DNA from: Sequoia sempervirens
Taxonomy: Eukaryota; Streptophyta; Pinopsida; Cupressales; Cupressaceae
Length of the DNA: 64,000 nucleotides
NCBI GenBank assembly: GCA_007258455.2
Contig: VDFB02252616.1
Location: 123,425,760-123,489,759, forward strand
Direction: 5' to 3'
The notes under the pieces were generated by a model. That model saw only the letters and a list, made by a program, of their open reading frames with translations. It did not search any database and was not told the origin of the DNA. The translations under genes and the position numbers were made by a program. Of the stretch, positions 11,171-26,000 are shown one piece after another. Each line of letters starts with the position of its first letter. The stretch's first letter is position 1.

Positions 11171-12493
11171 CTTCTGCCGATGTGATTCCTCCACTATCGC
11201 TGAAACAATGCATATGTCCCACCGAAAGCTGTCTACATGCAAACCTCGATCGTTGTGACATCAAATGAGTCTTTCCAATAAGCAACAGAGACTCATGTTA
11301 GCAGAAAACGCAAAATGGATCGGGATACCCTGACCATCACAAGCCGATATGAACAAGAATGTGAAAAAAGCAGACATAGATGATTTTATGGGAAAAATAT
11401 GGGGAAAATATGGAAATTCATGAGCATAATCAATATGTAAAAACATCAAAATTTAACAGTTCCAACACAGTGTAGATTTATTTTTTCAAATTCATAAATA
11501 ACATGAAGACAAACCTGTAGCCTTTAATGGTACTGCTCTTATTCATGACTATGCTCTATTCCCTTGAAGCACCATGATTTATGATGGTTTTTATGTTGAA
11601 TATCTTCATTAAAACACCCCTGTGCAAGTATATGCCTTCACTATTATAGCCTATTGCTGGAATGGATGATCAATGGTATGAAAGGGTAAAAATACAACTA
11701 TGCTTTGCTTCCTTCACTACTTGTTCTTGATTGTTGATTGTTGTTCATATGCACTTGTACCATTGTAATGCTTGATGTCCTACATGAACCTGCATGGCTG
11801 TCTTGTACCATAACCTCATAGTTGTTGTTCATATACACTTGTACTATGGCCTTGGCTTCCAAAATGAGACCTCTCTTGAATCATAACTGCTTAATTGTCA
11901 TTTCTAACTTTTTGTTTCTTGTATGCAATCATGATCCATGTTGGATCAATCATGATGACCAAAACCCCTACATGAAAGGTTATGAGCATAGCAATTGTAT
12001 CTCGATCACATCATATAAGGGTTCCATTGCTATCATAAACCTCTTGTAATGACATGTTTCCAATAGGCATATTATCTGTGTCAACTAGAGTTGACGTTTC
12101 TTGAATGTATTTCCATTTTATGCCTTTCCTTAACACATCATGCATTGAATGTTATCTGACAACTTGTTCACCTAATGTTTGATTGTGAAGGCCTTGAATA
12201 GAGCCTTGTGCAACTTTAGATTTTGTTTTTGTTGTTGTCCTTCATGAGACCATTGTAGCATGCATTTTTGGTTGTCCTTATCAATGACAATTACCTTTTG
12301 CATTCACTTTCACCAGTACACCCATGAATGAATAATATCAATCCCCTTTGCCTCTTGTAGCTCTTGAAAAGGTGTTTTCCTTGTGCTTGTATCATGACCT
12401 TAATTCAACCATTGCTCTTATTTTGTTATGTGTAATAAATACACATAGTCTCCTCATTTTATCTTATTGGACAGCCACCTGTCACATATGTGG
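11171..12493. other. AT-rich non-coding stretch
   Basis: No convincing frame or element. A few short words recur (gttgttcatatacacttgtac near 11744 and 11823), indicating a minor local duplication. Nothing else can be supported. Confidence 0.35.
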
Positions 12494-12860
12494 GTGACCT
12501 AACAAATCATATTCCTATGTGATGTGTGACTGTCCAATAGGGTTATGGTGAGAGGGGCTTGACAACAACTTCAAATGCTTCCTCATTGTTTAAAAGATGC
12601 ATAATTGAAATTGATGCATCTATGAAGTCACTTCCTTTATAAACAGATCATGGATCTTCTTAAGAAGATTGAAGAACATATCAACACAGTATGTTGCATC
12701 TTTTGAATCTATTCTTTCATGTCCTATATTATGTTCCTTTCATGTCATGTCTTATGTTACTAGTCTTTTATGGTATTGGGAAAATCCTAAGGTTGGGGTT
12801 TTGTCTTTGACTAAATCCCTCTATCTCTCTCCCCTCTACCCATAACCCTAAACCCTAAAC
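12494..12860 (+). repeat. LTR-like segment duplicated at 54531-54871, leading into a pyrimidine array
   Basis: From gtgacctaacaa through ggggttttgtctttgact and the first telomere-like units, the segment matches 54531-54871, except for an internal deletion of about 30 bases in the second copy and scattered substitutions. Its last part (from about 12755) also resembles the family-B LTR start region on the minus strand near 8300. Both copies run directly into the same pyrimidine/CCCTAAA array, so the array is linked to this repeat family. Confidence 0.75.
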
Positions 12861-13583
12861 CTTTAACCCTTAAACCCTCTACCCTCTCTCTCTCTCTCAA
12901 GTCTATCCCTCCTACCCCCTCTCCCTCTCTTAGGTCTTTATCTATCTCTCACTCACTCCCTCTTTGTGTCTCCCCTCTACCCTTAAACCCTAAACCCTAA
13001 ACCCTTAACGTGAACCTTAAACCCTTAACCCTTAAACTCTAAACCCTTAAACCCTCTACCCTACGCTTAACCTCTACCCCTTATCCTCTCTCCCATTCCC
13101 TCCCTCTTTTTCTCTCAGTCCCACCCTCCTACCCTTCTCCCTCTCTCAGGTCTCTCTCTCACTCACTCTCATCTCACCCCTACCCTTAACCCTCTACCTT
13201 CTACCCTCTACCCTTAACCCTCTACTCTTTATTTCTCTCCCATTCCCTCCCTCTCTCTCACTGAATCCCTCTATCTCTCTCCCCTCTACCCATAATCCTA
13301 AACCCTTAACCCTTAACCCTTAACCCTTAACATAAAGCCTTCAAACCTCTACCCTCTACCCTTAACCCTATCTCCCTCTGTCTCTCCCCAACTCCCTCCC
13401 TCTCTCTCTATCAAGTCTCTCCCTCCTAGCACAACTCCCCCTCTCTCTCCCTCACTTTATCTCAAGTCTCTCCCTCCCACCCCTTCTTTCCCTCTCACTC
13501 ACTCACCCTCTATCTCTCCCCCACCCTTAAACCATCTACTCTCTCACCCTTAACCCTCCCCCTCCTCTATATTCCCTCCCACC

Positions 13584-13647
<64 letters not shown>

Positions 13648-14000
13648 CATATCCTACCCTCTCCCTCTCTTAGGTATTTCTCACTCACTCACTCCCCTCT
13701 ATATCTATCCCCTTAACCCTACCCTAACCCTTAAACCCTCTAACCTCTACCCTTAGCTCTACGTACTCTCTATCTCTCTCCCACACCCTCCCTCTCTCTC
13801 TCACTGAATCCCTCTATCTCTCAAACTCTACCCATAACCCTAAACCCTTAACCCTTAAACCCCAAACCCTTAAACCCTCTACCCTCTACCCTCTACCATC
13901 TCTATCTCTCAAGTCTCACCCTCCTAACCCCTCTCCCTCTCTCAACTCTCTCTCTCTTTCTCTCACTCTTATCTCCCTCCCCTCTACCCTTAACCCTCTA
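12815..14000 (+). repeat. Pyrimidine-rich array with CCCTAAA telomere-like motifs
   Basis: A mosaic of tctctctccc, ccctctaccc, ccctaaaccctaaaccc and recurring longer phrases such as aagtctctccctcctaccc and caggtctctctctcactcactc, repeated roughly every 150-250 bases. A pure (TC)n run lies near 13590-13640. Strongly strand-asymmetric (pyrimidine on plus). Same composition as 30786-32615 and 54830-55640. It ends at the first satellite monomer at 14001. No coding potential. Confidence 0.85.
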
Positions 14001-17000
14001 TGATGCAGAGCTAGGAGGATTCAACAACACATCTCACAAACTTCAATAATAATCCAAAACAATCTTTGTATAACACATGCTATTTGGCATTGTATATCAC
14101 ATTGGAAACATAACTATGGCAGCCCACAATTTAATACAATGAACAGTCATTAATAAATTCAACAAAACAAATAATGAAGCCAATCGCTCTGGTTAGATTG
14201 AAGAAAACATATCTATAGACTTTTTCTCCAATTTTTATGAAGATCCAACAGTGGAAATGAAAGTTATTGTATTTTTCCAAAAACTGCAAACCCTAGGTAG
14301 GGTTCAGACCTACCCTCACAATAAAGGTCATAACTTATTAAAATCTTAATGAAATTTGATGAGACTTGAAGAAACTGGAAGTAGATTCACATGGAAACAA
14401 AATCCAACTTTTTTCAGATCCAAAATATAGACTTTACAATCCATACCATCACATTTTTTTAGACTGTAAATTTTGTACAATATTGTTAGAATAGGTAGTC
14501 CCACCAAAATAGTCATGTATTCAAAAAAACTCAATAAAAGATACCAATTTGATGCAAAGCTAGGAGTATTCAACAACACATCTCACAAACTTCAATAATA
14601 ATCTGAAACAATATTTGTATAACACATGCTATTTGGCATTGTATATCACATTGGAAACATAACTATGGCAACCAACAATTTAATACAATGAATAGTCATT
14701 AATAAATTCCAAAAAACTAATAATGAGGACAATCTCTCTGGTTAGATTGAAGAAAACATATCTATAGACTTTTTCTCCAATTTTTATGAAGATCCAATGG
14801 TGCAAGTGAAAGTTATTGTATTTTTCCCAAAACTGCAAACCCTAGGTAGGGTTCAGACCTACCCTCATAAAAATGGTCATAACTTATTCAAATCTTAATG
14901 AAATTTGATGAGACATGAAGAAAATGGAAGTATATTCACATGGAAACAAAATCCAATTGTTTTCAGATCCAAAATATAGACATTACAATCCATACCATCA
15001 CATTTTTTCAGACTATAAATTCTGTCCAATATTGTTAGAATAGGAAGTCTCACCAAAATAGTCATATATTCCAAAAAACTCAATAAAAGATACCAATTTG
15101 ATGCAGAGCTAAAAGGATTCAACAACACATCTCACAAACTTCAATAATAATCCAAAACAACCTTTTTATAACACATGCTATTTGGCATTGTATATCACAT
15201 TGGAAACATAACTATGGCAGCCCACAATTTAATACAATGAACAGTCATTAATGAATTCCACAAAACAAATAATGAAGCCAATCACTCTGGTTAGATTGAA
15301 GAAAACATATCTATAGAATTTTTCTCCAATTTGTATGAAGATCCAACGGTGGAAATGAAAGTTATTGTATTTTTCCCAAAACTGCAAACCCTAGGTAGGA
15401 TTCAGACCTACCCTCACAAAAATGTCATAACTTATTCAAATCTTAATGAAATTTAATGAGACTTGAAGAAAATGGAAGTAGATTCGCATGGAAACAAAAT
15501 CCAATTGGTTTCAGATCCAAAATATAGAATTTACAATCCGTACCATCACATTTTTCCAGACTTTAAATTTTGTACAATATTGTTAGAATAGGCAGTCTCA
15601 CCAAAATAGTCATATATTCCAAAAAACTAAATAAAAGATACCAATTTGATGCAGAGCTAGGAGGATTCAACAACACATCTCACAAAATTCAATAATAATC
15701 CAAAACAATCTTTGTATAACACATGCTATTTGGCATTGTATATCACATTGGAAACATAACTATGGCAGCCCACAATTTAATACAATGAACAGTCATTAAT
15801 AAATTCCACAAAACAAAGAATGAAGCCAATCGCTCTAGTTAGATTGAAGAAAAACATATCTATATAATTTTTCTCTATTTTTTATAAAAATGCAACAGTG
15901 GAAATGAAAGTTATTGTATTTTTCCTAAAACTAAAAACCCTAGGTAGGGTTTAGACCTACCCTGACAAAAATGGTCATAACTTATTCAAATCTTAATCAA
16001 ATTTGATGAGACTTGAAGAAACTAGAAGTAGATTCACACGGAAACAAAACCCAATTGTTTTCAAATCCAAAATATAGACTTTTCAATCCGTACCATCAGA
16101 TTTTTTCAGACTGTAAATTCTATAGAATATTGTTAGAATAGGCAGTCTCACCAAAATAGTCATATATTCCAAAAAAACTCAATAAAAGATACCAATTTGA
16201 TGTAGAGCTAGGAGGATTTAACAAAATATCTCACAAAATTCAATAATAATCCAAAACAATCTTTGTATAACACATGCTATTTGGCATTGTATATCACATT
16301 GGAAACATAACTATGGCAGCCCACAATTTAGTACAATGAACAGTCATTAATCAATTCCACAAAACAAATAATGAAGCCAATCTCTCTGGTTAGATTGAAG
16401 AAAAACAGTTCTATAGACTTTTTCTTCAATTTTTATGAAGATCCAACGCTGGAAATGAAAGTTATTGTATTTTTCTCAAAAGTACAAACCCTAGGTAGGG
16501 TTCAGACCTACCCAAAAAAAAATGGTCATAACTTATTCAAATCTTAATGAAATTTGATGAGACTTGAAGAAAAATTGAAGTATATTCACATGGAAACAAA
16601 ATCCAATTGGTTTCAGATCCAAAATATAGACTTTACAATCCGTACCATCACATTTTTTCAGACTATAAATTCTGTACAATATTGTTAGAATAGGCAGTAT
16701 CACCAAAATAGTCATATATTCCAAAAACTCAATAAAAGATACCAATTTGATGCAGAGATAAGAGGATTCAAAGACACATCTCAGAAACTTCAATAATAAT
16801 CCAAAACAATCTTTGTATAACAAATGCTATTTGGCATTGTATATCACATTGGAAACATAACTATGGCAGCCCACAATTTAATACAATGAACAGTCATTAA
16901 TAAATTCCACAAAACAAATAATGAATCCAATCTCTCTGGTTAGATTGAAGAAAACATATCTATAGACTTTTTCTCCAATTTTTATGAAGATCCAACGGTG

Positions 17001-20000
17001 GAAATGAAAGTTATTGTATTTTTCCCAAAACTACAAACCCTAGGTAGGGTTCAGACCTGCCCTCACAAAAATGGTCATAACTTATTCAAATCTTAATGAA
17101 ATTTGATGAGACTTGAAGAAAATGGAATTAGATTCACATGGAAACAAAATCCAAATTGTTTTAGATCCAAAATATAGACTTTACAATCCATACCATCACA
17201 TTTTTTAAGACTGTAAATTCTATACAATATTGTTAGAATAGGAAGTCTCACTAAAATAGTCATATATTCCAAAAAACTCAATAAAAGATACTAATTTGAT
17301 AAAAATCTAGGAGGATTCAACAACACATCTCACAAACTTCAATAATAATCCAAAACAATCTTTGTATAACACATGCTATTTGGCATTGTATATCACATTG
17401 GAAACATAACTATGGCAGCCCACAATTTAATACAATGAACAGTCATTAATAAATTCCAAAAAACTAATAATTAAGCCAATTGCTCTGGTTAGATTGAAGA
17501 AAACATATCTATAGAATTTTTCTCCAATTTGTATGAAGATCCAACGGTGGAAATGACAGTTATTGTATTTTTCCCAAAACTGCAAACCCTAGGTAGGATT
17601 CAGACCTACCCTCACAAAAATGTCATAACTTATTCAAATCTTAATGAAATTTAATGAGACTTGAAGAAAATGGAAGTAGATTCGCATGGAAACAAAATCT
17701 AATTGGTTTCAGATCCAAAATATAGAATTTACAATCCGTACCATCACATTTTTCCAGACTTTAAATTTTGTACAATATTGTTAGAATAGGCAGTCTCACC
17801 AAAATAGTCATATATTCCAAAAAACTAAATAAAAGATACCAATTTGATGTAGAGCTAGGAGGATTCAACAACACATCTCACAAACTTCAATAATAATCCA
17901 AAACAATCTTTGTATAACACATGCTATTTGGCATTGTATATCACATTGGAAACATAACTATGGCAGCCCACAATTTAATACAATGAACAGTCATTAATAA
18001 ATTCCACAAAACAAATAATGAAGCCAATCGCTCTAGTTAGATTGAAGAAAAACATATCTATATAATTTTTCTCTATTTTTTATGAAAATCCAACTGTGGA
18101 AATGAAAGTTATTGTATTTTTCCTAAAACTGCAAACCCTAGGTAGGGTTCAGACCTACCCTGACAAAAATGGTCATAACTTATTCAAATCTTAATCAAAT
18201 TTGATCTTAACTAGAAGTAGATTCACATGGAAACAAAACCCAATTGTTTTCAAATCCAAAATATTAATGAAGCCAATCGCTCTGGTTAGATTGAAAAAAA
18301 ACATTCTATAGACTTTTTCTTCAATTTTTATGAAGATCTAATCATGGAAATGAAAGTTATTTTATTTTTCCCAAAACTACAAACCCTAGGTAGGGTTCAG
18401 ACCTACCCAAAAAAAAATGGTCATAACTTATTCAAATCTTAATGAAATTTGATGAGACTTGAAGAAAAATTGAAGTATATTCACATGGAAACAAAATCCA
18501 ATTAGTTTCAGATCCAAAATATAGACTTTACAATCTGTACCATCACATTTTTTCAGGCTATAAATTCTGTACAATATTGTTAGAATAGGCAGTATCACCA
18601 AAATAGTCATATATTCCAAAAACTCAATAAAAGATACCAATTTGATGCAGAGATAAGAGGATTCAAAGACACATCTCAGAAACTTCAATAATAATCCAAA
18701 ACAATCTAAATTTTGTACAATATTGTTAGAATAGGCAGTCTCACCAAAATAGTCATATATTCCAAAAAACTAAATAAAAGATACCAATTTGATGTAGAGC
18801 TAGGAGGATTCAACAACACATCTCACAAACTTCAATAATAATCCAAAACAATCTTTGTATAACACATGCTATTTGGCATTGTATATCACATTGGAAACAT
18901 AACTATGGCAGCCCACAATTTAATACAATGAACAGTCATTAATAAATTCCACAAAACAAATAATGAAGCCAATCGCTCTAGTTAGATTGAAGAAAAACAT
19001 ATCTATATAATTTTTCTCTATTTTTTATGAAAATCCAACTGTGGAAATGAAAGTTATTGTATTTTTCCTAAAACTGCAAACCCTAGGTAGGGTTCAGACC
19101 TACCCTGACAAAAATGGTCATAACTTATTCAAATCTTAATCAAATTTGATGAGACTTGAAGAAACTAGAAGTAGATTCACATGGAAACAAAACCCAATTG
19201 TTTTCAAATCCAAAATATAGACTTTGCAATCCATACCATCAGATTTTTTCAGACTGTAAATTCTATAGAATATTGTTAGAATAGGCAGTCTCACCAAAAT
19301 AGTCATATATTCCAAAAAAACTCAATAAAAGATACCAATTTGATGTAGAGCTAGGAGGATTTAACAAAATATCTCACAAAATTCAATAATAATCCAAAAC
19401 AATCTTTGTATAACACATGCTATTTGGCATTGTATATCACATTGGAAACATAACTATGGCAGCCCACAATTTAATACAATGAACAGTCATTAATCAATTC
19501 CACAAAACAAATAATGAAGCCAATCGCTCTGGTTAGATTGAAAAAAAACAGTTCTATAGACTTTTTCTTCAATTTTTATGAAGATCTAATCATGGAAATG
19601 AAAGTTATTTTATTTTTCCCAAAACTACAAACCCTAGGTAGGGTTCAGACCTACCCAAAAAAAAATGGTCATAACTTATTCAAATCTTAATGAAATTTGA
19701 TGAGACTTGAAGAAAAATTGAAGTATATTCACATGGAAACAAAATCCAATTAGTTTCAGATCCAAAATATAGACTTTACAATCTGTACCATCACATTTTT
19801 TCAGACTATAAATTCTGTACAATATTGTTAGAATAGGCAGTATCACCAAAATAGTCATATATTCCAAAAACTCAATAAAAGATACCAATTTGATGCAGAG
19901 ATAAGAGGATTCAAAGACACATCTCAGAAACTTCAATAATAATCCAAAACAATCTTTGTATAACAAATGCTATTTGGCATTGTATATCACATTGGAAACA

Positions 20001-23000
20001 TAACTATGGCAGCCCACAATTTAATACAATGAACAGTCATTAATAAATTCCACAAAACAAATAATGAAGCCAATCGCTCTGGTTAGATTGAATAAAAACA
20101 TATCTATAGACTTTTTCTCCAATTTTTATGAAGATCCAACGGTGGAAATGAAAGTTATTGTATTTTTCCCAAAACTGCAAACCCTAGGTAGGGTTCAGAC
20201 CTGCCCTCACAAAAATGGTCATAACTTATTCAAATCTTAATGAAATTTGATGAGACTTGAAGAAAATGGAATTAGATTCACATGGAAACAAAATCCAAAT
20301 TGTTTCAGATCCAAAATATAGACTTTACAATCCATACCATCACATTTTTTAAGACTGTAAATTCTATACAATATTGTTAGAATAGGAAGTCTCACCAAAA
20401 TAGTCATATATTCCAAAAAACTCAATAAAAGATACTAATTTGATAAAAATCTAGGAGGATTCAACAACACATCTCACAAACTTCAATAATAATCCAAAAC
20501 AATCTTTGTATAACACATGCTATTTGGCATTGTATATCACATTGGAAACATAACTATGGCAGCCCACAATTTAATACAATGAACAGTCATTAATAAATTC
20601 CACAAAACAAATAATGAAGCCAATATTTCTAGTTAGATTGAAGAAAACATATCTATAGAATTTTTCTCCAATTTTTATGAAGATCCAATGGTGGAAATGA
20701 AAGTTATTGTATTTTTCCCAAAACTGCAAACCCTAGGTAGAGTTCAGACTTACCCTCACAAAAATGGTCATAACTTATTCAAATCTTAATGAAATTTGAA
20801 GAGACTTGAAGAAAAATGGAATTAGATTCACATGGAAACAAAATCCAATTGGTTTCAAATCCAAAATATAGACAGTACAATCCGTACCATCACATTTTTG
20901 GAGACAGTAAATTATTTACAATATTGTTAGAATAGGTAGTCTCACCAAAATAGTCATATATTCAAAACAACTCAATAAAAAATACCAATTTGATGCAGAT
21001 CTAGGAGGATTCAACAACACATCTCACAAACTTCAATAATAATCCAAAACAATCTTTGTATAACACATGCTATTTGGCATTGTATATCACATTGGAAACA
21101 TAACTATGGCAGCTTCCAATTTAATACAATGAACAGTTATTAATATATTCCACAAAACAAATAATGAAGCCAATCGCTCTGGTTAGATTGAAGAAAACAT
21201 ATCTATAGAGTTTTTCTCCAATTTTTATGAAGATCCAACAAAGGAAATGAAAGTTATTATATTTTTCCCAAAACTGCAAACCCTAGGTAGGGTTCAGACC
21301 TACCCTCACAAAAATGGTCATAACTTATTCAAACTTATTGAAATTTGATGAGACTTGAAGAAATTGGAAGTAGATTCACATGGAAACAAAATCCAATTAT
21401 TTTCATATCCAAAATATAGAATTTACATTCCGTGCCATTACATTTTTTTAGACTGTATATTCTATACAATATTGTTAGAATTGGAAGTCTCACCAAAATA
21501 GTCATATATTCAAAAAAGCACAATAAAAGATACCAATTTGATGCAGATTTAGGAGGATTCAACAACATATCTCACAAAATTCAATAATAATCCAAAACAA
21601 TGTTTGTATAACACATGATATTTGGCATTGTATATCACATTGGATACATAACTATAACAACCCACAATTTAATACAATGAATAGTCATTAATCAATTCCA
21701 AAAAACAAATAATGAAGCCAATCGCTCTGGTTAGATTGAAGAAAACATATCTATAGACTTTTTCTCCAATTTTTATGAAGATGCAACGGTGGAAATGAAA
21801 GTTATTGTATTTTTCCCAAAACTGCAAACCCTAGGTAGGGTTCAGACCTACCCTAGAAAAATGGTCATAACTTATTCAAATCTTAATGAAATTTGATGAG
21901 ACTTGAAGAAAAATTGAAGTATATTCACATGGAAACAAAATCCAATTGGTTTCAGATCCAAAATATAGACTTTACAATCCGTACCATCACTTTTTTTAGA
22001 CTGTAAATTTTGTACAATATTGTTAGAATAGGCAGTCTCACCAAAATAGTCATATATTCCAAAAAACTCAATAAAAGATACCAATTTGATGCAGAGCCAG
22101 GAGGATTCAACAACACATCTCACAAACTTCAATAATAATCCAAAACAATCTTTGTATAACACATGCTATTTGGCATTGTATATCACATTGGAAACATAAC
22201 TATGGCAGCCCACAATTTAATACAATGAACAGTCATTAATAAATTCCACAAAAAAATTATGAAGCCAATCGCTCTGGTTAGATTGAAGAAAAACATATCT
22301 ATAGACTTTTTCTCCAATTTTTATGAAGATCCAATGGTGGAAATGAAAGTTATTGTATTTTTCCAAAAATTGCAAACCCTAGGTAGGGGTTCAGACCTAC
22401 CCTCACAAAAACGGTCATAACTTATTAAAATATTAATGAAATTTGATGAGACTTGAAGAAAATGGAAGTAGAATCACATGGAAACTAAATCCAATTGATT
22501 TCAGATCCAAAATATAGACTTTACAATCCGTACCATCACATTTTTTCAGACTATAAATTCTGTACAATATTTTTAGAATAGGCAGTCTCACCAAAATAGT
22601 CATATATTCCAAAAAATTCAATAAAAGATACCAATTTGATGCAGATCTAGGGGGATTCAACAACACATCTCACAAACTTCAATAATAATCTAAAACAATC
22701 TTTGTATAACACATTCTATTTGGCATTGTATATCACATTGGAAACATAACTATGGCAGCCCACAATTTAATACAATGAACAGTCATTAATCAATTCCACA
22801 AAACAAATAATGAAGCCAATCGCTCTGGTTAGATTGAAGAAAAACAGTTCTATAGACTTTTTCTTCAATTTTTATGAAGATCCAATGGTGGAAATGAAAG
22901 TTATTGTATTTTTCCCAAAACTACAAACCCTAGGTAGGGTTCAGACCTACCACAAAAAATGGTCATAACTTATTCAAATCTTAATGAAATTTGATGAGAC

Positions 23001-26000
23001 TTGAAGAAAAATTGAAGTATATTCACATGGAAACAAAATCCAATTGGTTTCAGATCCAAAATATAGACTTTACAATCTGTACCATCACATTTTTTTAGAC
23101 TATAAATTTTGTACAATATTGTTAGAATAGGCAGTATCACCAAAATAGTCATATATTCCAAAAACTCAATAAAAGATACCAATTTGATGCAGAGATAAGA
23201 GGATTCAAAGACACATCTCAGAAACTTCAATAATAATCCAAAACAATCTTTGTATAACAAATGCTATTTGGCATTGTATATCACATTGGAAACATAACTA
23301 TGGCAGCCCACAATTTAATACAATGAACAGTCATTAATCAATTCCACAAAACAAATAATGAAGCCAATCGCTCTGGTTAGATTGAAGAAAACATATCTAT
23401 AGACTTTTTCTCCAATTTTTATGAAGATCCAACGGTGGAAATGAAAGTTATTGTATTTTTCCCAAAACTGCAAACCCTAGGTAGGGTTCAGACCTGCCCT
23501 CACAAAAATGGTCATAACTTATTCAAATCTTAATGAAATTTGATGAGACTTGAAGAAAATGGAATTAGATTCACATGGAAACAAAATCCAAATTGTTTTA
23601 GATCCAAAATATAGACTTTACAATCCATACCATCACATTTTTTAAGACTGTAAATTCTATACAATATTGTTAGAATAGGAAGTCTCACCAAAATAGTCAT
23701 ATATTCCAAAAAACTCAATAAAAGATACTAATTTGATAAAAATCTAGGAGGATTCAACAACACATCTCACAAACTTCAATAATAATCCAAAACAATCTTT
23801 GTATAACACATGCTATTTGGCATTGTATATCACATTGGAAACATAACTATGGCAGCCCAATATTTAATACAATGAACAGTCATTAATAAATTCCACAAAA
23901 CTAAAAATTAAGCCAATCGCTTTGGTTAGATTGAATAAAAAATATCTATAGACTTTTTCTCCAATTTTTATGAAGATCCAACAGTGGAAATGAAAGTTAT
24001 TGTATTTTTCCCAAAACTGCAAACCCTAGGTAGGGTTAAGACCTACCCTCAAAAAAATAGTCATAACTTATTAAAATCTTAATGAAATTTGAGGAGACTT
24101 GAAGAAAATGGATGTAGATTCACATGGAAACAAAATACAATTGTTTTGAGATCCAAAATATAGACATTACAATTCGTACCATCACATTTTTTTAGACTAT
24201 AATTTCTATACAATATTATTAGAATAGCCAGTCTCACCAAAATAGTCATATATTCCAAAAAACTCAATAAAAGATACCAATTTGATGCAGAGCTAGGAGG
24301 AATCAACAACACATCTCACAAACTTCAATAATAATCCAAAACAATCTTTTTATAACACATGCTATTTGGCATTGTATATCACATTGGAAACATAACTATG
24401 GCAGCCCACAATTTAATACAATGGACAGTCATTCATGAATTCCACAAAAAAAATAATGAAGACAATTGCTCTAGTTAGATTGAAGAAAACATATCTATAG
24501 ACTTTTTCTTCAATTTTTATGAAGATCCAACGGTGGAAATGAAAGTTATATTATTTTTCCCAAAACTACAAACCCTAGGTAGGGTTCAGACCTACCCTCA
24601 TAAAAATGGTCATAACTTATTTAAATCTTAATGAAATTTGATGAGACTTGAAAAAAATGGAAGTAGATTCACATCGAAACAAAATCCAATTGTTTTCAGA
24701 TCTAAAATATAGACTTTACAATCCGTACCGTCACATTTTTTCAGACCTTAAACTCTGTAAAATATTGTTAAAATAGGTAGTCTCACCAAAATAGTCATAT
24801 ATTAAAAAAAACTCAATAAAAGATACTAATTTGATGTAGAGCTAGGAGGATTCAACAACACATCTCACATACTTCAATAATAATCCAAAACAATCTTTGT
24901 ATAACACATGCTATTTGGCATTGTATATCACATTGGAAACATAACTATGGTAGCCCACAATTTAATACAATGAACAGTCATTAATAAATTCCGGAAAACA
25001 AATAATGAAGCCAATCTTTCTGGTTAGATTGAAGAAAACATATCTATAGATTTTTTCTCCAATTTTTATGAAGATCCAACGGTGGAAATGAAAGTTATTG
25101 TATTTTTCCCAAAACTGCAAACCTTAGGTAGAGTTCAGACTTACCCTCACAAAAATGGTCATAACTTATTCAAATCTTAATGAAATCTGATGAGACTTGA
25201 GGAAAAATGGAATTAGATTCACATGGAAACAAAATCCAAGTGGTTTCAAATCCAAAATATAGACATTACAATCCGTACCTTCACATTTTTTTAGATACAA
25301 AATTATGTACAATATTGTTAGAATAGGTAGTCTCACCAAAATAGTCATATATTCAAAACAACTCAATAAAAGATACCAATTTGATGCAGATCTAGGAGGA
25401 TTCAACAACACATCTCACAAACTTCAATAATAATCCAAAACAATCTTTGTATAACACATGCTATTTGGCATTGTATATCACATTGGAAACATAACTATGT
25501 CAGCTTACAATTTAATACAATGAACAGTTATTAATATATTCCACAAAAAAAATAATGAAGCCAATCGCTCTGGTTAGATTGAAGAAAACATATCTATAGA
25601 GTTTTTCTCCAATTTTTATGAAGATCCAACAAAGGAAATGAAAGTTATTGTATTTTTCCCAAAACTGCAAACCCTAGGTAGGGTTCAGACCTACCCTCAC
25701 AAAAATGGTCATAACTTATTCAAACTTATTGAAATTTGATGAGACCTGAAGAAACTGGAAGTAGATTCACATGGAAACAAAATCCAATTATTTTCAGATC
25801 CAAAATATAGACTTTACAATCCGTGCCATCACATTTTGTTAGACTGTATATTCTATACAATATTGTTAGAATTGGAAGTCTCACCAAAATAGTCATATAT
25901 TCAAAAAAACACAATAAAAGATACCAATTTGATGCAGATTTAGGAGGATTCAACAACATATCTCACAAAATTCAATAATAATCCAAAACAATGTTTGTAT

